Source of the DNA: Coriobacteriaceae bacterium
GTDB lineage: Bacteria > Actinomycetota > Coriobacteriia > Coriobacteriales > UMGS124
Reading direction: 5' to 3'
Length of the DNA: 62,920 bases
Assembly: GCA_019421015.1 (NCBI GenBank)
Contig: JAHZGC010000026.1
Span: 1-62,920 of the forward strand
Part shown: piece after piece, positions 8,268-17,000 of the stretch
Layout of the letters: every line of letters starts with the position of its first letter
How positions within the stretch are numbered: position 1 is the first letter of the stretch
Notes under the pieces: model-generated
The model's input: the letters and a program-made list of their open reading frames with translations, nothing else
Database searches by the model: none
Told to the model about the DNA's origin: nothing
Program-made: the position numbers and the translations under genes

Positions 8268-8475
8268 CGGCGGACAGGGCGGCCCGGACCCGATGCCCTA
8301 CACCAGGGCCTACGTGTCCGGGCTGCGCATGGGGCTGACCAGCGACGACCTCAACTCGATGCCTTTCGGGCGGCTCGCCTGGATGCTCGAGGAGTGGGCG
8401 GCCATGAACGGCCCCAAGAGGTCGAGGCCTTCGGTCAGGAAGGCGACGCAGAAGGACATAGAGCTGCTGCTCTAA
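8218..8475 (+). CDS. GT extension of tail chaperone (+1 frameshift)
   Basis: The +1 frame relative to gene G is open from 8218 (the preceding TGA is at 8215) to a stop at 8473-8475. It encodes a Gly/Pro-rich joint, then MPYTRAYVSGLRMGLTSDDL and a helical tail ending in DIELLL. The internal ATG at 8293 has no good ribosome site, so separate translation is less likely. A +1 slip on TCCCCCG near 8257-8263 would give a fusion of about 175 residues. Programmed frameshifting here is the rule in siphoviruses, although most use -1 shifts. Confidence 0.7.
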   Translation, partial: SPSSSTGSFEPAGPPPSGGQGGPDPMPYTRAYVSGLRMGLTSDDLNSMPFGRLAWMLEEWAAMNGPKRSRPSVRKATQKDIELLL

Positions 8476-8494
8476 TCGAGCGAGGAGGGCCCCC

Positions 8495-11400
8495 GTGGGG
8501 GAGTCGTACCGCGGGCTCACGGTCAGGATAGGCGGCGACGCGACGGGCCTCGTGAAGGCCCTGCACGAGGTGAGCTCGGCCGCCAACGCCACGCAGTCCC
8601 AGATCAGGCGCATATCCAAGGGGCTCTCGGCGAGCCCCGAGAGCACCGAGCTGCTGAACCAGCGCCTGAGGCGCACCGGCGAGCTCGGCCAGGACGTCGC
8701 GGCCCGCATACGCGAGCTTGGCTCCTGGCAGAGGCGCCTCAAGGCCGAGGGCGTCGACAGGCTCGCGGCCTCCATGGACAACGCCCAGTACGCCTCGGCG
8801 CTCGCCCAGAGGCGCTACAACGCCGTCGACACCGAGCTCGAGCGCATGAACCGCAGGTTCCTCTCAGACGCCAAGTCGGCGGGGAGGCTCACCTCGGAGC
8901 TCGAGGCCATGGACAACGCGCAGAGGAACGCCGCGCTGCACTCCATGGGCGTCGTCGGCGACGCGGACTACTCCGAGTACAGAAGGCTCAGCGCGTTCCA
9001 CGCCGACTTCCAGCGCCAGCTCGAGGACACCAGGCGAGCCGCGCAGTACGAGGACCTGGGCGTCGAGATGGCCTCCCAGAGGGCCGAGGCCGACAGGCTC
9101 AGGCGCAGCCTCGTGGAGGCGCGGGCCGCGTCGGACGCCGGGATTCCGGCGGGGATGAGGGAGGCGCGCGCCGCCATAGCGCGCACCGACGAGGCGGCGG
9201 AGGGGCTGGGCCGCGAGCTCGAGGCGGTGGAGGATGGCCTGAGGCTCGACCCGTCCTCGGGCGACCTCATGGTGCGCAAGGTCAAGAACCTCTCCGACCA
9301 GCTCGGGCTCGCGAGGGAGCGCTCGGGCCAGCTCAAGGAGGCAATGGCCGCCCTCAAGGGCGCCACGGGCATCGACGAGGTGAAGGGCGCGACCAGCGAG
9401 CTCGACGCCGAGGCGAGGAGGTGCGCAGACTCCTGGTCCACCGTCAAGATGCGCCTCGAGTCCGCCAAGGGCGAGCTCGCTGAGCTCTCCTCCAAGATGC
9501 AGGAGGTCGCCGCCAAAAAGCCCTACGACGGCCAGGCGGAGGACCTCAGGAGGCTGCGCTCGCAGCTCGACGCGACCGAGGCCAAGGTCTCGTCGCTGTC
9601 CCGCGAGGAGCGCGAGGCGGGAAGGGCCCTCGACACCGCCAACGCGAGGCGCGAGCTCAGGGAGCTCTCCGTGCAGGCGGAGGCCGCCGAGGCCAAGGTC
9701 GCTGGGCTCCACAGGCAGATGCGCGACATGGGGTCCATCTCCAAGACCGGCAACCTCAAGAGCTTCGCCACCTCCATGAGCGCCACGGTGAGCGCGGGCA
9801 TAGGCGTCGTTGCGTACAAGGCCGTCGACTCGGCCGAGACCATCGACGGGGCGTTCCGCGACATGAAGAAGACCGTCGACGGCACCGACGCCGACTTCGC
9901 GAGGCTGAGGGAGAGCGCCCTCGAGTTCGCATCCACCCACCCCGTCTCCGCCGACACCATCCTCGAGATCGAGGCGCTCGGAGGACAGCTGGGCATAGCG
10001 GTCGGGCAGCTCGAGAACTTCGGGGAGGTCGTCTCCAACCTCGACATAGCCACCGACATGGACGCCGAGTCCATAGCCACCGCCATAGGCCAGCTGTCGA
10101 ACGTCATGCACTGGGGCGAGGGGGACGTGAACCGCTTCGGCGACGCGCTGGTCCGCCTGGGCAACAACATGCCCACGCAGGAGTCCTCCATCGTCAACAT
10201 CACCAAGCGCATCGGCGCCGCGGCCTCGATGTACGGGTTCTCCACCGCGCAGACGCTCGCCTGGGCCACGGCCATAGCCTCGACCGGCCAGAACTGCGAG
10301 GCGGCCGGCACGGCCATATCCAACACCATGAGCATGATGGAGCAGGCGGTCGCGGGCGGCGGGGAGGCCCTCGAGGGCTGGGCCGCCGTCGCCGGGGTGA
10401 GCGCCGAGGAGTTCGCAAGCTCCTGGAACACCGACCCCAGCGGCACGTTCCGCCAGTTCATCGACGGCCTCGCCGAGATCGAGCGCAACGGCGGCTCCGC
10501 CGACGTGGCCCTCACGGGCCTGGGGATCAACGGCGTGCGCCAGAAGCAGGCGCTCAAGGGCCTCACCCAGACCCTCGACGTGCTCGACGAGTCCCTGGCG
10601 CTCGCGACGGGCGCGTGGGAGCGCGGCGGCGACGCGGCGAACGAGGCCTCGCAGAAGTCCGAGGGCTTCTCGGGCGCGATCAAGATCATGCGCAACAACG
10701 TCGACGAGTTCGCCATGGCCCTTGGCGAGGCGGCCCTTCCCTTCGTGCGCTCGTTCACCGACGCCGTGAGGGCCGCCACCGACGCCTTCCAGTCGCTTCC
10801 CCCAGAGGCGCAGACCGCCATCGTCGCGGTCGCCGGCATCGCCGCACTGGTCGGCCCCATGGCGCTGTTCGGCTCAGCCATGAGGGAGGTGGGCTCGTTC
10901 GTGCACGGCGTGGGCTCCGCCGCCAGGGGCGCGGCCGCCGCGACCAAGGCGCTGGGCGGAGCGTCGGCGCTCGCCAGGGGCTCCGTCGTCGGGCTTGCCG
11001 TGGGGGCGATAGCGCTGCTCGCCTCCAAGGCCTACGAGGCCTGGCAGCGCGAGAGCAGGCTCGCAGAGGCCACGGACGGCCTTCGCGACGCCGTGTCCAG
11101 GGCGGACCTCTCGAAGGCCGCCGAGGACATGGGCGCCGTGGGCGATGCCTCAGAGGAGGCCGCGTGGTCGGTGCGCGAGGCGCGCGACGCCGTGGACGCC
11201 CTGGCGCAGAGCCAGGCGAACCTCGCATCGGAGATAGCGGGCAGGCACGGCGGCCTCGAGGCCGACGCCTCGATGCTGAACTACTGGGGCGGGGTCGTGG
11301 GCGACCTCGCGGGAAGGAGCGACCTCACGGCAGAGGAGGTCGAGAGGCTGAAGCTCGCCGTGGAGGAGGTCAACGACGCCTGCGGCACAGCCTACTCCGT

Positions 11401-12856
11401 CGAGAGCATGGACGGCGCCTTCCAGGTCGTCGCCGACGGCGCGGCCGTCGCGAAGGAGTCCGTGCTCGACCTCATCGAGACCATGAAGCAGCAGGCCGCC
11501 TTCGAGGTCTACAAGGAGGACTACAAGGACTCCATCAAGGCCCAGCTCGAGGCCCAGAAGGCATACGACGAGGTCCTGGCCGCGAGGGACGAGGCCGCGT
11601 CGAGGATGGCGTCCTCCAGGGAGTCGGGGAACTGGCTCGGGGAGATGGGCGCCTACAAGGAGATGATCGACCTTAACAAGGCGCTCGAGGAGTCAAAGGA
11701 GCTGCTCGACGCCGCGACCGAGGCCATGGTTCGCTCGGAGGAGAGCTACATCTCCTCTGGCACGGCCATAGCCGGAACCACGGGGAACGTGGAGGCGTAT
11801 GTTGCGGCTAACGCCGTGCTCTACGACGCCCTGCAGCAGGCGGGCATATCAGTCGGCGAGTTCGCCGCCGCCCTCGAGCAGACCGGCATCGACACGGCCT
11901 CCCTGGGCGCGGTCACGGCGGAGCAGGCCCAGGCCGTGGCCTCCTCGTGGGACGGCACCGCCGCCTCCATCGTGCAGGCCCTGGTGGGGGCCACCGGGGC
12001 CTCCGAGGAGCAGCTGGCGGCCCTCTCGTCCGCGATCTCGTCCCAGGGCGAGGGCGCGCTCGCGGAGCTCTCGGAGCTGGCCGTGGGCCTCGAGGAGTCG
12101 GGCAACACGGCGGCGGCCTCCTACGTGAGGGCCTTCGCCGAGACCATGGCCGCGAACGCGCCCGACACATCGGCCGCCGCCCAGGCGAACGTGGACGAGG
12201 CCCAGGCCGCCGCCGAGGCCGGGCAGCCTACGTTCGCCGAGGAGGGCGGGGAGTACGGCGAGGGCTACGTCGACGAGCTCTCCGATTGGGAGGACGACGC
12301 CGGGGCCGCGGCAGACGAGATCGGCGCCGCCGCCGACTCGGGCGCGGCCTCGTGGAACGACGAGGCCTACGCCACCGGCGCCGCCTACGGGCAGGGCTAC
12401 GTGAACGGCATGCTCTCGACGCTTCCCGCCGTGAGGAGCGCCGCCAGCCAGCTCGGCTACGCCGCCGTGGAGAGCACCAGGGCCGCCGGAGAGGTGCACT
12501 CCCCGTCCAGGGTCATGCGCAGGACCGGCCGCCAGTTCGGCATGGGCCACGTCCTGGGCCTCAGGGACATGGAGCGCGACGTCGAGCTCGAGGCTAGGAG
12601 GTACGCCGAGATCACGGCGCGCCACGCCTCCATGGCCTCCTCCGTCTCGGGCGACCACGGAGGTTCCGTTTCCGCCGCGAGGGCCTACCCGCAGCTCACC
12701 CAGGCCCAGGTGTTCGACGCCGTGTCGGCGGCGCTGGCGGGGGCAGGCGTGGAGAGGGGCGTCGGCGTCTACATCGACGGCCGCGAGCTGGCGAGGTCGC
12801 AGGCGAGGCTCAACGACACGCAACTGGGCCGCATCGAGGCGAGGAGGAGGCGCTGA
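8495..12856 (+). CDS. tape measure protein
   Basis: At 1,453 residues this is the largest tail gene except the fibre; its length sets tail length. Residues about 1-420 are coiled-coil (many Glu/Arg/Ala heptads). A PhageMin_Tail-like core follows around residues 445-700, with VDSAETIDGAFRDMKKTVDG and EIEALGGQLGI. Two hydrophobic segments lie near residues 774-795 and 828-848, possibly membrane-active during DNA entry. The C-terminal part is Ala/Gly/Asp-rich with ESTRAAGEVHSPSRVMRRTG. The start is GTG with GAGGAGGG upstream. Confidence 0.93.
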   Translation: MGESYRGLTVRIGGDATGLVKALHEVSSAANATQSQIRRISKGLSASPESTELLNQRLRRTGELGQDVAARIRELGSWQRRLKAEGVDRLAASMDNAQYASALAQRRYNAVDTELERMNRRFLSDAKSAGRLTSELEAMDNAQRNAALHSMGVVGDADYSEYRRLSAFHADFQRQLEDTRRAAQYEDLGVEMASQRAEADRLRRSLVEARAASDAGIPAGMREARAAIARTDEAAEGLGRELEAVEDGLRLDPSSGDLMVRKVKNLSDQLGLARERSGQLKEAMAALKGATGIDEVKGATSELDAEARRCADSWSTVKMRLESAKGELAELSSKMQEVAAKKPYDGQAEDLRRLRSQLDATEAKVSSLSREEREAGRALDTANARRELRELSVQAEAAEAKVAGLHRQMRDMGSISKTGNLKSFATSMSATVSAGIGVVAYKAVDSAETIDGAFRDMKKTVDGTDADFARLRESALEFASTHPVSADTILEIEALGGQLGIAVGQLENFGEVVSNLDIATDMDAESIATAIGQLSNVMHWGEGDVNRFGDALVRLGNNMPTQESSIVNITKRIGAAASMYGFSTAQTLAWATAIASTGQNCEAAGTAISNTMSMMEQAVAGGGEALEGWAAVAGVSAEEFASSWNTDPSGTFRQFIDGLAEIERNGGSADVALTGLGINGVRQKQALKGLTQTLDVLDESLALATGAWERGGDAANEASQKSEGFSGAIKIMRNNVDEFAMALGEAALPFVRSFTDAVRAATDAFQSLPPEAQTAIVAVAGIAALVGPMALFGSAMREVGSFVHGVGSAARGAAAATKALGGASALARGSVVGLAVGAIALLASKAYEAWQRESRLAEATDGLRDAVSRADLSKAAEDMGAVGDASEEAAWSVREARDAVDALAQSQANLASEIAGRHGGLEADASMLNYWGGVVGDLAGRSDLTAEEVERLKLAVEEVNDACGTAYSVESMDGAFQVVADGAAVAKESVLDLIETMKQQAAFEVYKEDYKDSIKAQLEAQKAYDEVLAARDEAASRMASSRESGNWLGEMGAYKEMIDLNKALEESKELLDAATEAMVRSEESYISSGTAIAGTTGNVEAYVAANAVLYDALQQAGISVGEFAAALEQTGIDTASLGAVTAEQAQAVASSWDGTAASIVQALVGATGASEEQLAALSSAISSQGEGALAELSELAVGLEESGNTAAASYVRAFAETMAANAPDTSAAAQANVDEAQAAAEAGQPTFAEEGGEYGEGYVDELSDWEDDAGAAADEIGAAADSGAASWNDEAYATGAAYGQGYVNGMLSTLPAVRSAASQLGYAAVESTRAAGEVHSPSRVMRRTGRQFGMGHVLGLRDMERDVELEARRYAEITARHASMASSVSGDHGGSVSAARAYPQLTQAQVFDAVSAALAGAGVERGVGVYIDGRELARSQARLNDTQLGRIEARRRR

Positions 12857-13626
12857 TGGACAAGCCGAGGACGTACCTCACGGTAGGGGGCGTCGACCTG
12901 TTCGATGAGTTCGGCCTCGTCGTGACCGACGCCTTCGAGCTGAGGCCCCCCGAGCCCAAGGCCTACTACGTCGAGATACCGGGCTCCGACGGCTCGCTCG
13001 ACCTCACCGAGTCCGTCTCGGGGGAGGTCCGCTACTCGAGCAGGGAGATGGCCTTCGAGCTGCTGTGGGTCGGGCACTGGACGGGGTTCGAGGCCTGCAA
13101 GACCAGGGTCTCGAACTTCCTGCACGGCAGGAGGCTCGCGTTCGAGTGGAGCCGCGACCCCGGATACACCTACGAGGGGCGGTGGTCGGTCGACTCCTAC
13201 GCCTCGTCGATGCACGAGGGCACCGTATCCGTGAAGGTTACGGCCGACCCATACAAGCTGCGAGACCCCGTGTCGCGCACGCTCGCGGCGGGCGGCGGCG
13301 CCGAGTTCGACCTCGAGTGCGGCCGGATGCCCTCTGTCCCGACGTTCACCTGCTCGCGGGAGACCGAGGTGCAGGGGCCAGGGCTGGCCCCGGTGCTGCT
13401 GCAGGCCGGGACGTGGAGGGTGAGGGGCCTGACCCTTCGCGAGGGCCACAACAAGGTGTGGGTCAACTCCGGCTGCACCGAGGCGGGCGACGTGCCCATG
13501 GCGCACTGGGCTGACGCCCTGTCGAGCTACGGGGCCGACAAGAGGATGGCCGAGTTCTGCTGGACGACCTCGAGGACGGGCTCCGGCTACGAGGTCGGGG
13601 TCGATTACGAGTGGGGGGACCTGTAG
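12856..13626 (+). CDS. distal tail protein (Dit-like)
   Basis: This 256-residue protein follows the tape measure as Dit proteins do. The N-terminal segment LFDEFGLVVTDAFELRPPEPK and the following EIPGSDGSLDLTESVSGEVRY are the typical hub-domain pattern. The DPYKLR stretch near residue 130 marks the end of the hub before a C-terminal beta domain. It shares one base with the tape measure stop. It would form the ring that anchors the fibre-bearing baseplate. Confidence 0.88.
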   Translation: MDKPRTYLTVGGVDLFDEFGLVVTDAFELRPPEPKAYYVEIPGSDGSLDLTESVSGEVRYSSREMAFELLWVGHWTGFEACKTRVSNFLHGRRLAFEWSRDPGYTYEGRWSVDSYASSMHEGTVSVKVTADPYKLRDPVSRTLAAGGGAEFDLECGRMPSVPTFTCSRETEVQGPGLAPVLLQAGTWRVRGLTLREGHNKVWVNSGCTEAGDVPMAHWADALSSYGADKRMAEFCWTTSRTGSGYEVGVDYEWGDL

Positions 13627-14079
13627 ATGGCTACAACCAACCTTGGGCTTCACGCCTACAGCACGGCTGAGACGGCTGCCCAGTGGTGCGCGGCGCTCAA
13701 CTCGGACAACGAGAAGCTGGACTCCCTGGTGAACGTGCTGCAGTCTGGCAACAACTCCCAGCTGCGCTACCAGAAGTACTCCGACGGCACCCTGCACATG
13801 TGGGGCTTCGTGGACCTGGGGACGACATACCCCTGCACCCACCAAACCGCCTTCGGGTTCGCCTCCGACAGGCTCACGCTCACGTTCCCCGTCTCCTGCG
13901 CCGCCACTGACTACTCGTTCGTGGCGCACCTCTCTGCGACGGTATACCCCGACACGTTCGTAACTGTCGCCGAGCGCAAGGCCGGTTCTGTCGGGATCAA
14001 CCTCACATGCCCGCTCAACGATGCCACGGTGGGCAACAGCAAGGGCCTGTCGGTCGACATATGGGGCAGGTGGAAGTAG
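13627..14079 (+). CDS. putative baseplate/receptor-binding protein
   Basis: A 150-residue protein between Dit and the large fibre gene. After a short helical segment (ETAAQWCAALNSDNEKLDSLVNVL) comes a beta-rich domain with YSDGTLHMWGFVDLGTTYPC and a C-terminal DIWGRWK. This 'K-x-DG-T-x-x-WG ... GRW' layout is common in carbohydrate- or receptor-binding domains at siphovirus tail tips. It shares one base with the next gene. The exact family is not recognised. Confidence 0.65.
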   Translation: MATTNLGLHAYSTAETAAQWCAALNSDNEKLDSLVNVLQSGNNSQLRYQKYSDGTLHMWGFVDLGTTYPCTHQTAFGFASDRLTLTFPVSCAATDYSFVAHLSATVYPDTFVTVAERKAGSVGINLTCPLNDATVGNSKGLSVDIWGRWK

Positions 14080-17000
14080 TGCCCGCGTACTTCGCCACAT
14101 ACGGTGGAGAATGTCTGTTCGACCCCGACGACCGCTCGACGGCGCTGCTCGACCAGCAGTGCTCCGCAGCGCTGAACGAGGCTGGTTCGTACTCGTTCAG
14201 GGTACCGCCGTCGCACCCGTTGAACGGAAAGTTCGTCCCAATGAGCCGCAGGAGCGAGGTCGTGCTCGCCCGCGGCTCCGACGAGGTGTTCAGGGGCCGC
14301 GTGGTGTCCGTCGAGCGAGACTTCGACGGCTTCGAGGCCGTCGAGTGCGAGGGGGAGAGGGCCTACCTGAACGACGTGGCCCTCCCGGCCTACGACACGG
14401 CCGACGGTGGCGCCCCGGCGTCCCCCGACGGCCTGTTCGCCTGGTACGTCGCCCAGTACAACTCCAGGGTATCGGAGGCAGACCGCTTCTCGGTCGGGGT
14501 TAACGACGGCTGGATGCTGGCAAAGGCCGACGGATTCCACCGCGCGAACTCCCAGCGCGCCCAGGTGTGGCCCGAGATGCTCGATAAGCTGGTCGACCAG
14601 CTTGGCGGAACCGTCAGGGTGCGACACAAGGGCGGCGTGCGCTGGATAGACTGGCTTGCCGACGGCGGGGACGCCTCGTCCCAGCGCATCGAGTTCGGAA
14701 GCAACCTCACCGACTACATGAGGCGTGTCGACGGCACGGAGCTGTTCACGAGGGCCGTGCCGACGTCAACCTATGAGGCGGAGGAACCTGTTGTCGACGA
14801 GGAGACCGGGGAGCCCGAGCTCGACGCAGACGGCAACCCCAGGACCAGGACGGTGAGGCACGAACTAGACATAACCTCTGTGCCGGACAGGCCGCTCACC
14901 GAGGGCTTCTGCAAGATCGGCGACGCCGTGGTCAACTCGGCCCTCGAGGAAGAGGTCGGCCCCATCGAGAGGGCGTTCTCCTACGATGGGTTGTCCGACC
15001 CGGAGGAGCTGGTCGAGTCGGCGCTCAGGGAGGCGACGAGGGCTGCGGTTGGCGACACCCTGGAGCTGTCCGCAGTCGACCTGTCGAGGCTTGGGCTCGC
15101 GGAGCCGATACGACTGGGCGACTACGTGAGGGTCACGAGCGCGCCGCACTCGATAGACGAGTGGTTCCTGTGCCGCGAGGTGAGCTTCCGCCCCGGCGAG
15201 CCGGAGGCGGACTCCTTCGTGCTCGGCACCGGCGGCGGCGCCCTCACCGACCAGCAGAAGGCGCGCATCGCCGAGCTGAACGCGTCCATAGGGGCGAGGG
15301 TGGAGGCCGCCGAGGCTATTGCCAAGGCCGCGTCGGGAAGCGCTGCGGCGGCCGTGGAGAAGGCAGACTCCGCCGTCGAGGAGGCCAAGAAGGCGTCCGA
15401 GGCGTCGGAGCAGGCGAGGGCTGACGCTTCCGAGGCCGACCGCCTGGCCCGCGAGGCCGCCGCGGCCGCAGGGCGCGCCCAGTCGGCCGCGGACGGCGCC
15501 TCCGCCCTCGCGCAGGGGGCCTCCGACGCGGCCGCCGAGGCGTCCGCGCTGGCGGAGTCGGCTGGCGTGGCGGCCGACTCGGCGGCCGAGCAGGCGGCGC
15601 GGGCCGCCCAGGCAGCCGCCTCGGCGCAGGCGAGCGCGGACGCGAGCGCCGAGGCCGTGGCCGGGGCAGCGGGGGAGATAGCGGAAGCCAAGGCCAAGGC
15701 GGCCGAGGCGGCCGAGGCCGTCGAGGGCCTGCGCTCGTCGGTGGAGTCTCACTCGGAGAGCATCGGGGACCTGGTGGCCTCCGACGCCGAGCTGCGCACG
15801 TCCATCTCCCAGAACGCGGCCTCGATCGCCCAGGTAGCCTCGTCGGTCACCGAGACCAAGGCCGCGACCGAGGAGGCGCAGGCGAAGGCCCAGGCCGCCC
15901 AGGACGCCGCCGACGACGCCGCCTCGAAGGCAGACGCCGCGGCCTCGCAGCTCTCGGCCGCCCAGGGGGCCGCCTCCAACGCGGCCCAGGCCGCCTCCGA
16001 CGCCAAGAAGGCGGCAGACGAGGCCCAGGCCAGGGCCGACCAGGCCGCGGCCAGGCTCGCCGAGGCCGAGGCGGCCCTCGAGGAGGTTGGGTCCAAGGCC
16101 GACGCCAACTCCGCCGAGGTGGCCGCCGCCAAGCAGGCGGTCGCCCAGGCCAAGGCCGCCGCCGACTCCGCCGCGGGCGCGGCCGCGACCGCCAAGTCCG
16201 CCGCCGACTCCGCCAAGGCCAAGGCGGACAAGGCCGAGGCCGACGCGGCCTCCGCGCAGTCCAGCGCCGACGACGCGCGGGCCGCCGCCGACGCCGCCCA
16301 GGAGAGCGCCGACCTGCTGGCGACCCGGGTGACCAAGTGCGAGACGGCGATAAAACAGAACGCCGAGGCCATCGAGCTTAGGGCGACCAAGTCCGAGGTG
16401 GCCCAGGGCCTCTCCGACCGCTACACCAAGGCCGAGGCCGACGCGCTGATCAAGGTCCAGGCAGACCGCATCACCTCCGAGGTGTCCGAGCGCACGGCGC
16501 TGGGCGCGAAGGTGTCCACGCTCGAGCAGACGGCCTCCGGGCTCACGGTGAGGCTCGACAGCCTCAAGGTCGGCGGGCGCAACCTCCTGAGGAACAGCGG
16601 GGCGGTCGTCTCGAGCAGCGGCTACCTCATGGCCACCTACACCCCCTCGGAGCCGCTGGTGGCCGGGAGGGTGTACACCGCGTCCCTGTGCGTGACGCCG
16701 GGCTCGGACGTCACGCAGTTCCGCCTCTACGTCTCGGTCGGCTCCATGAGCCTTTGCTCCTTGAAGCCGAGCGGCACGGCGAGGCAGGTCCTGACGGCGA
16801 CGTTCACCGCCTCCTACTACCCCGGGAAGGCCCCGTCGGACAACGCGTCGAACGCCAACGTCGCGGTCTACGCCTTCCCCAACGGCCACACGTCGAAGAG
16901 CACCGTCCACTGGATAAAGGTCGAGGAGGGCAACACGCCCACCGACTGGACCCCGGCCCCCGAGGACGTGGCCTCCTTCCGCTCCTTCACGACCGGCTAC

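Noticed and set aside
8293..8475. An independent 60-residue gene
   Set aside because: The frame is open upstream into the end of gene G and lacks a ribosome site, so a frameshifted chaperone extension explains it better.
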